From positions 124,001 through 188,000 of the forward strand of contig JAHHGV010000010.1 in NCBI GenBank assembly GCA_019359695.1: DNA of 64,000 nt, written 5' to 3'. The notes under the pieces are model-generated. The model was not told the origin of the DNA. It made no database searches and worked only from the letters and a program-made list of their open reading frames with translations. Positions within the stretch are counted from its first letter, which is position 1, and each line of letters begins with the position of its first letter. This document shows positions 17,687 through 26,923 of the stretch, one piece after another. This DNA is from Brasilonema angustatum HA4187-MV1. GTDB lineage: Bacteria; Cyanobacteriota; Cyanobacteriia; Cyanobacteriales; Nostocaceae. The position numbers and the translations under genes are program-made.

Positions 17687-17716
17687 AATATAGCAAAAAT
17701 TTGGACTAATTTGCAA
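17687..17716 (-). promoter_or_regulatory. probable furA promoter
   Basis: On the minus strand TTGCAA (17716-17711) and TATATT (17692-17687) are separated by 18 bp and lie 32-61 bp upstream of the furA start. The flanking AT-rich sequence, with TTTGATTATTGCAAATTAG on the minus strand, could hold an iron box, but I see no perfect match. Confidence 0.4.
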
Positions 17717-18366
17717 TAATCAAAGGTTCTTGAGAAGAGTTATTAAATATTAAAGGTAAATTTAAAAACTTTGAGCAGTAAGTAAAAAAACAAGCGATCG
17801 CTTATCCTATCCTGTATAAATGTTCTCAAAGGCGAATCGAAAGATTGTTATGCTATTAGATGAAAATAACTTGCCATAAGTTAGTGAAAAGTTTTGGGAA
17901 CGAGGATAAAATGAGTCAATAGCCTAAAGTCAAAAGTCTTTTAGAATAGGCATCTTGCCTTGTGTGTAGAATGTATAAGTTTTTTGACCCACAAACTACT
18001 TAGAAGTGATGAGTTAGGGCGTATATTTATGTATAAGTGGTGAGCAAGTCCTGTACCAATGTCTCCGGACAAAGGTATCTGCTGTTTAAAACAGGCTCGT
18101 TATAAAGAAGATACTCATACAGTCCTATATCCAGATAACACGCTACTTTGAACGCGCCTGTCCGTACACTTTACGGATACGGCACAGCGGTGCCGTAAGA
18201 ATACAGCGGATAAAAATGGAATCAGGAACTCACTCTTATCAAAGATTTAGTGGTCAGTAAGACAGTGATGAGTTCAAGTTCTTACTAATTGGATTGAGAA
18301 TTCGGAATTCGGAATTCCGAATTCTTCTTTTTGAGTAGTAATCATTGACTATTGACTATCGACTAA
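17717..18366. other. gene-free region between sigC 3' end and furA promoter
   Basis: About 650 bp with no convincing ORF. Contains a perfect small hairpin ACGGCAC-AGCG-GTGCCGT near 18179-18196 next to a GTCCGT..ACGGAT stem, and a nested EcoRI-like palindrome GAATTCGG..CCGAATTC at 18298-18324. The stretch 18030-18150 has several potential stems and could encode an RNA, but I recognise no family. Confidence 0.4.
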
Positions 18367-19617
18367 CTAGCTCAAAGACTCCAAGTAGTCGCGGATAAGA
18401 TTGCGCCGCTTTGGTTGGCGCAGCTTTTGCAAGGCTTTGGACTCGATTTGTCGTACACGTTCCCGTGATAAATCCAAAGCACGTCCAATTTCTGCTAAGG
18501 AGTAAGGATGACCATCTGCCAAACCAAACCGCATTAAAATCACATCACGCTCCCGGCTTGTTAAGTCTGACAGAAGATTTTGCAAGTCTTTTTGTAAAGA
18601 CTCTCGCATTAATGTCTCTTCTGGAGTGATGTTATCAGTTTCGAGTAATTCTCCTAACTCTGTGTCTTTGTCCTTACCAACTTTTGTCTCTAGAGAAACA
18701 GAACGAGGAACTCGCAAAAGAACTTCCCGCACTTGTGTAGGAGTCATGTCTAGCTCTTGAGCAAGATCTTCCAAAGTTGGAGTGCGACCTTTTTCTTGTG
18801 CGATTTTACGCTGAGCTTTTTTAATTTTGTTCAGCTTTTCTGTAATGTGGACAGGTAGGCGGATAGTGCGGCTAGAAGTTGCGATCGCCCTTGTAATTCC
18901 TTGACGGATCCACCAATAAGCATAGGTGCTAAAGCGATAACCCTTGGTTGGATCAAATTTCTCAACTGCTCGTTCTAAACCAAGAGTCCCTTCTTGGACT
19001 AAATCCAACAATTCCAAACCACGATTTTGATATTTCTTAGCAACGGAGACAACAAGGCGAAGATTTGCCTTAATCATGTGTTCTTTTGCCTGGAGTCCAT
19101 TGCTTTGAATTTTCTCCAGTTCTTCCACAGTCATTTTGGCAATTTCAGCCCAACGCCGTTTTCCTAGTCCTATAATCTGCTTAAGCTCTAACAGACTTAC
19201 ACCAGCAGCACCCGCCCAACGTTCAAGAGAAGGACGATGTCCTAATGCAGATGCCAAACGCTCCTGAGTTTCAATCAGTCGGAGATATGGTGCAATCACC
19301 TCATCTCCTTCTTCCGCAGCTTTAGACAGAAGTATTCGCATCCGCAAATAGCGCTGGACTTTTTGCGCTTCTGAAACTTCTTCATCCCGTCCTAGTAATC
19401 GAACTCGGCCAATTTCTTGAAGGTATAGACGTACTAGATCTGTGCTGCGTCGGTTAAGATTTGCACCTAAGTTAGCAGAGTCAACAGAAGTTATCTCCAG
19501 ATCTTCAAGTTCATCCATCGGCAACTCAGTTTCGTCAACCGTGATATCTGGGTCAAAGACTGGATCAGATTGTTTGTTATTGAAAGCGGCATCTGCGTAA
19601 AAAGATGTTGCTGGCAT
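18367..19617 (-). CDS. sigC: group 2 RNA polymerase sigma factor SigC
   Basis: 416 residues from the ATG at 19617 (MPATSFYADAAFNN); an in-frame TTG at 19632 is less likely. Contains sigma-70 regions 1.2 (DLVRLYLQEIGRV), 2 (ANLRLVVSVAKKYQNRGLELLDLVQEGTLGL.., with STYAYWWIRQ), 3 and 4 (RERDVILMRFGL.. and SLAEIGRALDLSRERVRQIE). The short N-terminus and length match group 2 cyanobacterial factors. The order sigC-furA equals all1692-all1691 of Anabaena PCC 7120, where sigC expression responds to nitrogen depletion in differentiating cells. That synteny is the reason for calling SigC over another group 2 member. Confidence 0.85.
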   Translation of the reverse strand: MPATSFYADAAFNNKQSDPVFDPDITVDETELPMDELEDLEITSVDSANLGANLNRRSTDLVRLYLQEIGRVRLLGRDEEVSEAQKVQRYLRMRILLSKAAEEGDEVIAPYLRLIETQERLASALGHRPSLERWAGAAGVSLLELKQIIGLGKRRWAEIAKMTVEELEKIQSNGLQAKEHMIKANLRLVVSVAKKYQNRGLELLDLVQEGTLGLERAVEKFDPTKGYRFSTYAYWWIRQGITRAIATSSRTIRLPVHITEKLNKIKKAQRKIAQEKGRTPTLEDLAQELDMTPTQVREVLLRVPRSVSLETKVGKDKDTELGELLETDNITPEETLMRESLQKDLQNLLSDLTSRERDVILMRFGLADGHPYSLAEIGRALDLSRERVRQIESKALQKLRQPKRRNLIRDYLESLS

Positions 19618-20086
19618 AAAGATTTGTCTCAATGGCTCCAGGTAACAATAGATTACGGTCAGCTAATTAACTGTTGCTATTGTTCCCGTGATTCTTGAAG
19701 AACTAACACGGTTGAGGGTTCCATTTAGGGTTTTTTTTTCAAAAAACCTCTACTTGTTTTTTTTTACACAATGCTCCCGAAAGCTCGGTTGCAGTAGCTT
19801 TCCCATGAACCAATAGCTATTTAAATTTCCTAAGGGGCGTTAAATTGCGAATGACCTGATGAAAATTTGAACCTTCACATAATTTTAACTGTAGTTTATG
19901 CTGTAAAGTATAAATACATACTCGTGAAAAATTCTCTTCTTTATATGCATAGTCCTATCTACATGAGTCCCTAGGTGCTTTCCTGATAATTTACGAATTT
20001 TCCTTCAAAAATGATTAGTTATATCATGTGGACAATAAGGGAGTTAGGAAGTTTTTTCCCTGTGATCCTGTGCTTCCCGTGGTGTT
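19618..20086 (-). promoter_or_regulatory. sigC upstream region
   Basis: 469 bp between gpsA and sigC, both leftward. Holds long A/T runs (nine T's near 19732 and 19758), and AT-rich DNA around 19880-19930 with GTAAAGTATAAATAC. I see no defined operator. Likely contains the sigC promoter and a long 5' leader. Confidence 0.35.
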
Positions 20087-21007
20087 CTACTCTGGCTTCA
20101 TATCTCGCAGCATCAGTTGTGAAAGTGCTTGTCGGGGTGTGACTTCACTCTGGAGTAAGCGATAAACTTGCTCGGTAATTGGCATGGGAATATTTTGCTG
20201 CTTGGATAGCTGCATCAAAACCTGAGTGGTGTTGACTCCCTCAGCAGTTCCTTCTATATGAGCGAGAATTTCGACCAGTGTTTGACCAACAGCCAACTGG
20301 TAGCCAACTTGATAATTGCGACTCAAGGGACTGTTACAGGTTGCTAACAGATCACCCAAGCCAGACAAACCGTAAAATGTTTCTAATTTTGCACCCCAAT
20401 GGACACCAATACGAACCATTTCTGTTAATCCACGGGTGAGTAAAGCTGCTTTGGCGTTGGTTCCCAAGTGCAAGCCATCACAGACACCAGCGGCGATCGC
20501 CATCACATTTTTTAGTGTGCCACCCAGCTCTACTCCCAAGATATCATAATTGGTGTAAACGCGAAAACGATCTGAAGAAAACACTACTTGCACGAATTCT
20601 GCTGCAGCGATCGCACTGCTTGCTACAACCGTTGCAGCAGGTAACTCCTGTTGTATTTCTTTAGATAAATTGGGACCTGAGATCACAACTACTGCGTGGT
20701 TGGGGAAAGTTTCTTGCCAAATTTGTGATGGTGTACAAGTAGTTTGGAGGTCTAAGCCCTTTGTCGCTGTGACAAAAATTGTCTCTGGGGAAATGGCTAA
20801 AGACTGTAATTGAGAAGTTACAGATCTCACGCCCTTCATAGAAACAGCAGAAAGGACAACATCAGCACCTTGTACAATTTCCGCCAGCGTTTGAGAACCC
20901 TGGCGCGACCACATGCCCACTTTATGACCATTCGTCTTTGCAAGAGTTGCAAGAGCCGTCCCCCAAGCACCTGCACCCAGAATTGCTACTGATTTTGGAT
21001 GAGTCAT
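20087..21007 (-). CDS. gpsA: NAD(P)-dependent glycerol-3-phosphate dehydrogenase
   Basis: 306 residues. Reduces dihydroxyacetone phosphate to sn-glycerol 3-phosphate, the backbone for membrane lipids. The Rossmann motif is GAGAWGTALA at 11-20. VISGPNLSKEI, GGTLKNVMAIAAG with the catalytic lysine, GLSGLGDL and EGTAEGV are all present. Its ATG shares one base with the lipA stop (TAATG at 21009-21005), so translation is probably coupled to lipA. It is cytoplasmic and of normal length for the family. Confidence 0.95.
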   Translation of the reverse strand: MTHPKSVAILGAGAWGTALATLAKTNGHKVGMWSRQGSQTLAEIVQGADVVLSAVSMKGVRSVTSQLQSLAISPETIFVTATKGLDLQTTCTPSQIWQETFPNHAVVVISGPNLSKEIQQELPAATVVASSAIAAAEFVQVVFSSDRFRVYTNYDILGVELGGTLKNVMAIAAGVCDGLHLGTNAKAALLTRGLTEMVRIGVHWGAKLETFYGLSGLGDLLATCNSPLSRNYQVGYQLAVGQTLVEILAHIEGTAEGVNTTQVLMQLSKQQNIPMPITEQVYRLLQSEVTPRQALSQLMLRDMKPE

Positions 21008-21897
21008 TAGTCATTGGTCATTAATTTTTGCCGGGGGTAACGTTCCATTAATCCTCTTACTTCTTCCGCATGATATGAGCTTCTTGTCAATGGTGAGGAG
21101 ACAACTTGTAAAAAACCTATTTCTTCACCGAAAGCTTTCCAAGCAGCAAATTGCTCTGGGGTGATAAATTCATCGACTTTCAAATGCTTTTGGCTGGGTT
21201 GGAGGTATTGCCCAATAGTCAAAATGTCGCAATCTACCGCTCGTAAATCCCGCATGACTTGACGGACTTCCTCATCCGTTTCACCAAGTCCCACCATAAT
21301 ACCGGATTTGGTGTAAATCCAAGGAGCAATTTGGTGAGAACGTTGCAATAATTCCATTGTCCGCTCATAGTTTCCTTGCGGGCGCACCCGTCGATATAAA
21401 CGAGGAACAGTTTCTGTGTTGTGGTTGAGAACTTCTGGTTGTGCTTGGAGAATCAACTCCAGCGCCTCCCAATGACCACACAAGTCGGGAATGAGTACCT
21501 CAATTGTTGTGTGGGGAGAGATAGTGCGAACAGCTTCAACACATCTGACAAACTGCGAAGCCCCACCATCTGGCAAGTCATCTCGGTTCACAGAGGTGAT
21601 GACCACATGATTGAGTTTCAGGCGGCGTACTGCTTCTGCCAGTCGTGCTGGTTCCGTGGCGTCTAGAGGTTTGGGTTTTTTTTCAAAGTCAATATCGCAG
21701 TAGGGACACGCACGCGTGCAAGCTGGTCCCATAATTAGGAATGTGGCGGTTCCAGCTTTAAAGCACTCACCAATATTTGGACAGGACGCTTCCTCACAAA
21801 CCGTATTGAGGGTTAAATCCCGCAAAATTTCTTTAACGTTACCAACACGCTCCCATTGAGGCGCTTTTACCCGCAACCAGTCTGGTTTAACAGTCAC
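21007..21897 (-). CDS. lipA: lipoyl synthase
   Basis: Radical-SAM enzyme that inserts two sulfurs into octanoyl groups on E2/GcvH proteins. Both iron-sulfur motifs are present: [12 protein letters not shown] (auxiliary cluster) and CTRACPYC (CX3CX2C, SAM cluster). So are the conserved [17 protein letters not shown] segment and the C-terminal [13 protein letters not shown]. The frame is open to 21984, but cyanobacterial LipA normally begins T-V-K-P-D-W. A GTG at 21897 preceded by GGGAAACGG gives exactly that N-terminus (about 296 residues). The longer version (325 residues) from 21984 or 21942 cannot be excluded. Forms an overlapping pair with gpsA and starts 128 bp from tRNA-Pro, which is divergent. 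Confidence 0.92.
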   Translation of the reverse strand: MTVKPDWLRVKAPQWERVGNVKEILRDLTLNTVCEEASCPNIGECFKAGTATFLIMGPACTRACPYCDIDFEKKPKPLDATEPARLAEAVRRLKLNHVVITSVNRDDLPDGGASQFVRCVEAVRTISPHTTIEVLIPDLCGHWEALELILQAQPEVLNHNTETVPRLYRRVRPQGNYERTMELLQRSHQIAPWIYTKSGIMVGLGETDEEVRQVMRDLRAVDCDILTIGQYLQPSQKHLKVDEFITPEQFAAWKAFGEEIGFLQVVSSPLTRSSYHAEEVRGLMERYPRQKLMTND

Positions 21898-22024
21898 AAT
21901 CCGTTTCCCAAATTGTACATTGTAAATCCTAGCAAGCTTCATCGATTGGTGGATGAATTTGCATACCACTTTCTCATTTGTCAACCTTTGTGATACTGTA
22001 TATATAATGTAGGACGTATTGTGT

Positions 22025-22098
22025 CGGGATGTAGCGCAGCTTGGTAGCGCACTTCGTTCGGGACGAAGGGGCCGCTGGTTCGAATCCAGTCATCCCGA
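22025..22098 (+). tRNA. tRNA-Pro(CGG)
   Basis: 74 nt folding as a cloverleaf. The acceptor stem CGGGATG/CATCCCG is complete with discriminator A. The anticodon stem CTTCG/CGAAG encloses loop TTCGGGA (anticodon CGG), and the T arm is CTGG-TTCGAAT-CCAG. The 3' CCA is not encoded. A transposon-end-like sequence starts 8 bp downstream. Confidence 0.96.
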
Positions 22099-22105
22099 TT
22101 TGTGT

Positions 22106-22200
22106 TGTTGATTAACTATTATTTGTCATCCTTAACAGATTAATGTCGTTATTAACGAAATTAACGAATTAACTGTCGTCTTAACAAATTAATGTCGGCG
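22106..22200 (+). mobile_element. end of a type V-K CRISPR-associated (Tn7-like) transposon, relic
   Basis: Starts with TGT at 22106 and carries four TnsB-site-like units of the form TTAACARATTAATGTCGTC at 22112, 22132, 22161 and 22181. The 22106-22131 layout (TGT, three bases, then the first unit) has the same spacing as remembered ends of Scytonema/Anabaena CAST elements (TGTACA-GTGACAAATTATCTGTCGTC). Type V-K elements home to sites just downstream of tRNA genes. No tnsB, tnsC, tniQ or cas12k is present, and I found no second end in the window. The island to its right would be cargo or later insertions. Confidence 0.65.
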
Positions 22201-22664
22201 ACTTGTTTGTATGGAGCATGATTCTCAATACTGAGAGCATCACTATTTCAAGTGTATGCTCGTTGAAATCATCCCGAACGAATGACATTGCCTGTGTGCG
22301 TCTATAAGTGACGCAAACTGCGGCTTTGGAGGAGGCGATTAGAGATTGGTTGCACAAAAAAGATTCCCTTGCTGGTGAAAAGTTGCAGGGGAGTTAAAGG
22401 GTTATGCTTAAAACTGGTGGAATAGTCTTAAAATATAAGTTTTGGCAGTTTTTGACCCCTGTTTTCTTAGTCTTTGTGAGAAATCCGGGTTACACCTACA
22501 TCAATCGGGAAGTTCAATTTATACTTGGAAGTCTTGCATTAAAGTAACTATGTAGGATCTTTTAAGCGTGATTTAGCATTCAACGGAATCGTACGCTCAT
22601 TTCACCTTGTAGGTGCAAGATAGGAGCCAAGCCATTAATATTAAAAATCCCACAGTAAAGCTAA
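22201..22664 (+). other. gene-free part of the island after the transposon end
   Basis: About 460 bp without an intact gene. Includes GAGCAT..ATGCTC hairpin DNA near 22236-22261, then GTTGAAA at 22262-22268 followed by TCCCGAACGAA at 22272-22282. A short open stretch (TAALEEAIRDWLHKKDSLAGEKLQG, about 22317-22396) looks like a protein fragment I cannot name. The rest shows nothing recognisable. Confidence 0.35.
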
Positions 22665-22850
22665 ATGTTCGAGCAAACTTTTAAAAATATTGACGATGTT
22701 CTCTGGAAAGAGGCGGGTTGTACTACAGAGTTAGATTACACCGAGCAAACCTCTTGGCTGCTGTTTCTGCAAAAAGCATTTACTGGCGAACTCACCACAG
22801 ACACCGCCAATCAGACAACAAAAGCCGTTCAAGAGGTAAATGCTGCATGA
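22665..22850 (+). pseudogene. hsdM N-terminus fused to hsdS C-terminus (type I R-M deletion scar)
   Basis: 61 codons. The first 35 residues, starting MFEQTFKNIDDVLWKEAG and running to TSWLLFL, are the N-terminus of type I modification subunit HsdM. The rest, LQKAFTGEL onward, is the typical C-terminus of specificity subunit HsdS. A single internal deletion that removed nearly all of hsdM and hsdS, joining around the shared FL residues, explains it. The product cannot be a methyltransferase. Its stop overlaps the next ATG (ATGA at 22847-22850), the coupling expected of an hsdS-downstream gene. Confidence 0.75.
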
Positions 22851-24265
22851 CTACCCTTGAAATCCTTGAAAAATGGCTGAATGCAGCCGCAGAAACAGAA
22901 CGGTTAGAATTCAAAGAAGCCAAGCAACAGTATGATACAACCAAATTGTTACGCTACTGCGTGGCTTTAGCCAACGAAGGTGGTGGATATCTGGTTTTGG
23001 GCGTAACCGACAAACGTCCACGTCGTGTCGTAGGTTCCCAAGCTTTTCTATGCGCAACCGACCTCAACGATATCAAATCTCGCATCGTGGACAAACTCAG
23101 ATTTCGGGTAGACGCTACAGAATTGTTGCATTCTGATGGACGAGTCTTGGTTTTTGAAGTACCAACCCGTCCCGTCGGGCAACCATTAGCGTTTGATGGA
23201 GCTTACCTAATGAGGGCGGGAGAAGATTTGGTGCCGATGACACCAGATGTACTCAAGAAAATTTTTGCCGAAGAGCAACAAGATTGGTTTTGCCAACCTG
23301 CTCAATGTAACGCTAGTCCGGACGATGTAATCGCCCTCCTAGATACCCAAACATACTTTGAACTGCTAAAAATTCCCTATCCAACTACCCGCGATGCCGT
23401 CCTAGAACGATTGCAGAGCCAACATTTAATTAAACAAACAGCACAGGGTTGGACAATCACAAATCTAGCTGCCATTCTTTTGGCAAAAAAACTGGATGCC
23501 TTTTCCCCGGCATTGGCTCGTAAAGCACCCCGTGTTGTGATCTATGAAGGTATCGATAAGCTAAAAACTCGTAATGATACGACAGGTATCCGAGGATATG
23601 CCGTTGGCTTTGAGGGGTTAGTGGATTTTGTCCACTCAGCAGCACCGCAAAATCGCTTTATCGAGGAAGTTGTGCGGGAAGAAGTAAAGATGTTTCCGGA
23701 ACAGGCTTTACGAGAACTTATTGCTAATGCTTTGGTGCATCAGGATTTTCTAGCAACAGGTACTTCAGTGATGATCGAGATGTATAGCGATCGCATTGAG
23801 ATATCTAATCCTGGTATCCCACCTATTAAGGTAGAGCGATTTATTGATGAAAATCGCTCCCGTAACGAACAACTCGCTGACGTAATGCGACGTTTCGGTA
23901 TATGTGAAGAAAAAGGCAGTGGCATTGATAAAGTTGTAAGCACAGCAGAAGTGTTTCAACTACCCGCACCAGATTTTCGAGTAGGTGACACACGCACTAT
24001 AGCAGTGCTGTTTGCTCATCAGGATTTTGCCGACATGAGCAAAACAGACCGAATTCGAGCCTGCTACCAGCATTGCTGTCTGCTGTATGTCAGCAATCAA
24101 CGAATGTCTAACCAAACCCTACGGGAGCGGTTTCGCCTAAGTGAGTCAAAGGCAGTAATCGTTTCTCAGATTATAGGAGCTACCAAAGAAAATGGTTGGA
24201 TTAAGACGGACGAGTCCGAATCAACCTCAACCCGCTATGCTCGCTATCTCCCTTTTTGGGCATAA
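22847..24265 (+). CDS. AlbA_2 / ATPase domain protein (Schlafen-type, RecG-like regulator)
   Basis: 472 residues from the ATG at 22847 (MTTLEILEKWLNAAAE), four bases into the end of the preceding frame. The N-terminal AlbA_2 domain (about 10-140) contains ETERLEFKEAKQQYDTTKLLRYCVALANEGGGYLVLGV, typical of Schlafen-like nucleic-acid-binding proteins. A GHKL-type ATPase segment follows (about 285-380: ALRELIANALVHQDF, DRIEISNPGIPP, KGSGIDKV), and a C-terminal winged-helix region. Such genes often sit inside type I restriction loci; role there unproven. It looks intact although its neighbours are remnants. The stop codon lies inside the first unit of a 66-bp tandem repeat. Confidence 0.8.
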   Translation: MTTLEILEKWLNAAAETERLEFKEAKQQYDTTKLLRYCVALANEGGGYLVLGVTDKRPRRVVGSQAFLCATDLNDIKSRIVDKLRFRVDATELLHSDGRVLVFEVPTRPVGQPLAFDGAYLMRAGEDLVPMTPDVLKKIFAEEQQDWFCQPAQCNASPDDVIALLDTQTYFELLKIPYPTTRDAVLERLQSQHLIKQTAQGWTITNLAAILLAKKLDAFSPALARKAPRVVIYEGIDKLKTRNDTTGIRGYAVGFEGLVDFVHSAAPQNRFIEEVVREEVKMFPEQALRELIANALVHQDFLATGTSVMIEMYSDRIEISNPGIPPIKVERFIDENRSRNEQLADVMRRFGICEEKGSGIDKVVSTAEVFQLPAPDFRVGDTRTIAVLFAHQDFADMSKTDRIRACYQHCCLLYVSNQRMSNQTLRERFRLSESKAVIVSQIIGATKENGWIKTDESESTSTRYARYLPFWA

Positions 24266-24425
24266 AAGTGCTTAAACGCAAACCGAGATGAGTCACTCTC
24301 AAAACCTGAAACCCTTGCATAAGCAGCATAAAAGTGCTTAAACGCAAATCGAGATGAGTCACTCTCAAAACCTGAAATCTTTGCATAAGCAGCATAAAAG
24401 TGCTTAAACGCAAATCGAGATGAGC
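24261..24425 (+). repeat. 66-bp tandem repeat, 2.5 units
   Basis: Units start at 24261, 24327 and 24393, each opening CATAAAAGTGCTTAAACGCA and differing by a few bases. The period is 66 bp, so frames stay open across it on the minus strand. The first unit includes the TAA stop of the upstream gene and the last ends 6 bp before the hsdR fragment. Confidence 0.85.
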
Positions 24426-24430
24426 GAAAT

Positions 24431-24763
24431 ATGAACGAAGCCGAAACCCGCGCCGAATTAATTGACCCCGCACTCAAAGCCGCAGGCTGGGGTATCATCG
24501 AAGGTAGTCGCATCCGCCGCGAAGTTATTGCCCCTGGTCGCTTAATTGGCAACAGTAAACGCGCCCAAGCAGACATCGCCGATTATGTGCTGGTTTATCG
24601 TGGTGAAAAACTCGCCGTCATCGAAGCCAAAAAACGCGACTTACCAGATACCGAAGGTTTAGGACAAGCCAAAAAATACGCCGAAAAGTTGCAGACTCGA
24701 TTTGCCTACTCTACAAATGGCATCGGTATCTACCAAGTAGATATGCACACAGGGACAGAATGA
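24431..24763 (+). pseudogene. hsdR 5' fragment (type I restriction endonuclease subunit R)
   Basis: 110 codons starting MNEAETRAELIDPALKAAGW and containing the PD-(D/E)XK nuclease core of HsdR (ADYVLVYRGEKLAVIEAKKRD, with D, E-x-K). Full HsdR proteins are about 800-1000 residues with a helicase motor. Here the frame ends at 24763 after YQVDMHTGTE, so only the nuclease N-domain remains. A second, short copy of the gene start follows immediately at 24760. Confidence 0.75.
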
Positions 24764-24798
24764 ACAAAGCTGAAACCCGCGCCAAACTTATTCATTAA
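24760..24798 (+). repeat. second copy of the hsdR start, 12 codons
   Basis: ATGAACAAAGCTGAAACCCG.. encodes MNKAETRAKLIH then stops. It matches the start of the hsdR fragment at 24431 with a few changes. Evidence of a partial duplication beside the toxin-antitoxin pair. Confidence 0.7.
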
Positions 24799-24816
24799 CA
24801 ACCACCAAAAATTTGA

Positions 24817-25412
<596 letters not shown>

Positions 25413-25417
25413 AGACT

Positions 25418-25453
25418 ATGAACGAAGCTGAAACCCGCGCCGAACTGATCGAC
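25418..25453 (+). repeat. third copy of the hsdR start
   Basis: ATGAACGAAGCTGAAACCCG.. encodes MNEAETRAELID, the same 12 residues as at 24431, then runs into unrelated sequence antisense to the histidine kinase 3' end. It marks the right edge of the decayed restriction island. Confidence 0.7.
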
Positions 25454-25459
25454 ATACAG

Positions 25460-26923
25460 TCACGTCATCGGCAAAGTGAGAGTAAACGCCGTCTGCCCAT
25501 CCGATGTGGAGTCAAGGGTGAGATCGCCACGATGTGCCCGAGCAATTTCACGAGCTAAGCTGAGTCCCAGTCCGATTCCTTCTACCTTGCGGGTTCGAGC
25601 AGGATCACCGCGATGGAAGCGGTCAAAAATGCGCGAGCGATCGCCCACCGAAATCTCTTTTGAAGCATTGGCGATCGTTACATGCAGAGTTGTTTGAGTT
25701 TGCCATGCGTGAATTTGTATCCAGCCGTTAGGGAGATTGTATTTGATAGCATTACTAAATAAATTTTGCAGAACTTGAATCAGGAGATCGCGATCGCCCT
25801 GTACCCGTAGCCCATCACTAATGTCAGTTTGCACACTCAGGTGGGGAGCCAGGAGTTCCACATCTTCTAACATCTCCATGAGCAACTCAGACATATCTAC
25901 CTCAACCAGAAACAACTTCATTTGTCCCGCATCTGCCAAAGACAACAGCAAAAGTTTCCGTGTAATACCACTGAGGCGACGCACCTCATCCAACAAATTA
26001 CTTAAGCGCTGTTGGACTTCACTTCCAGAGTCAACCTGTTGCAGTGTTCGTTCCAGTTCGCCTTGCAGAATCGTCAGTGGGGTTTTCAGTTCGTGAGCTG
26101 CGTCAGCACTGAAGCGGGAAGCTTGTGTAAAACTGCGTTCCAGGCGTTCCAGCATTTGATTAAACACCTGAATCAATTCGACAAATTCAACATCCGTTGT
26201 CCCAATCGGAATCCGCTGATCTAGCCCTTTAACTGTCACTTGTTGAATAACGCCTGTTAATTGCCGGATGGGACGCAAAGCACCACCAGAAACGAACCAT
26301 GCCCCAAAAGCAACTAGCAAAAGCGCTCCTGGAATTGAAACAAGGAAGATATTGCGAATGGTACCCATCTCTTGATCAACGGCTTCCAGACTAACGGCGA
26401 TCGCAACCTGAACATTGGGAAATTTAAGTGCCCCAATCCGCCAAAGTCCTGTTGTTGTCTGTTGAGTGACGAATTCAGGTGGGCGTCGTGGGCGAAGCAA
26501 CGGTGGTGGCTTGACAGGTGGATCTGTACTCTCGGGTTTTGGCGGTGGTTCTTTAGGAAACCGTGGCAAAGGTGTCAACTCAAGACGCCTAAGCAACAGA
26601 CGATTCACGTCCTTATCGGCAGGCACTTCGTTGGATTTATAAAGTGTGTTGCCCTTTGTGTCAAGCACCAGCACGGCGATGGGGATTTTTGTATTTGTTC
26701 CAAAGCTATAGGGTAATGACTCTCCGTAGAATTGCCATCGCTCTCGTTGAGGTGAACGGTTTGCCCGTATCAACTGATTGAACAGTTGTGCATCAAGGCG
26801 AGCGATCTGAGTATTGTAAATCTGGAACCAGGAGACTGCACCAAACCCTACTAATGCGCTTCCAGCCAAACCCGCAGACAATAGGGCAATCCGGAGTCGA
26901 AACGAACGCAGTTTCATAATCAT
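25460..26923 (-). CDS. membrane sensor histidine kinase
   Basis: 487 residues, orthodox kinase of the OmpR-partner class. Two membrane helices (about 10-30 and 185-210) bracket a periplasmic sensor domain rich in Pro (PPKPESTDPPVKPPPLLRPRRPP). HAMP follows, then HisKA with His277 in AAHELKTPLTILQGE, then HATPase with QNLFSNAIKYN, FDRFHRGDPAR and GIGLGLSLA. The ATG overlaps the stop of the response-regulator gene (ATGA), so the two are one operon with the regulator first. The signal is unknown; the divergent regulon suggests an envelope or metal/aromatic-compound stress. Its 3' end abuts an hsdR-start repeat. Confidence 0.9.
   Translation of the reverse strand: MIMKLRSFRLRIALLSAGLAGSALVGFGAVSWFQIYNTQIARLDAQLFNQLIRANRSPQRERWQFYGESLPYSFGTNTKIPIAVLVLDTKGNTLYKSNEVPADKDVNRLLLRRLELTPLPRFPKEPPPKPESTDPPVKPPPLLRPRRPPEFVTQQTTTGLWRIGALKFPNVQVAIAVSLEAVDQEMGTIRNIFLVSIPGALLLVAFGAWFVSGGALRPIRQLTGVIQQVTVKGLDQRIPIGTTDVEFVELIQVFNQMLERLERSFTQASRFSADAAHELKTPLTILQGELERTLQQVDSGSEVQQRLSNLLDEVRRLSGITRKLLLLSLADAGQMKLFLVEVDMSELLMEMLEDVELLAPHLSVQTDISDGLRVQGDRDLLIQVLQNLFSNAIKYNLPNGWIQIHAWQTQTTLHVTIANASKEISVGDRSRIFDRFHRGDPARTRKVEGIGLGLSLAREIARAHRGDLTLDSTSDGQTAFTLTLPMT

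Noticed and set aside
19900-19918. NtcA site (GTA-N8-TAC) upstream of sigC
   Set aside because: The best candidate, GTAAAGTATAAATAC, has nine bases between the half-sites, not eight.
24201-24576. Minus-strand frames with repeated SSRFAFKHFYAAYA
   Set aside because: Product of the 66-bp tandem repeat, with no protein family behind it.
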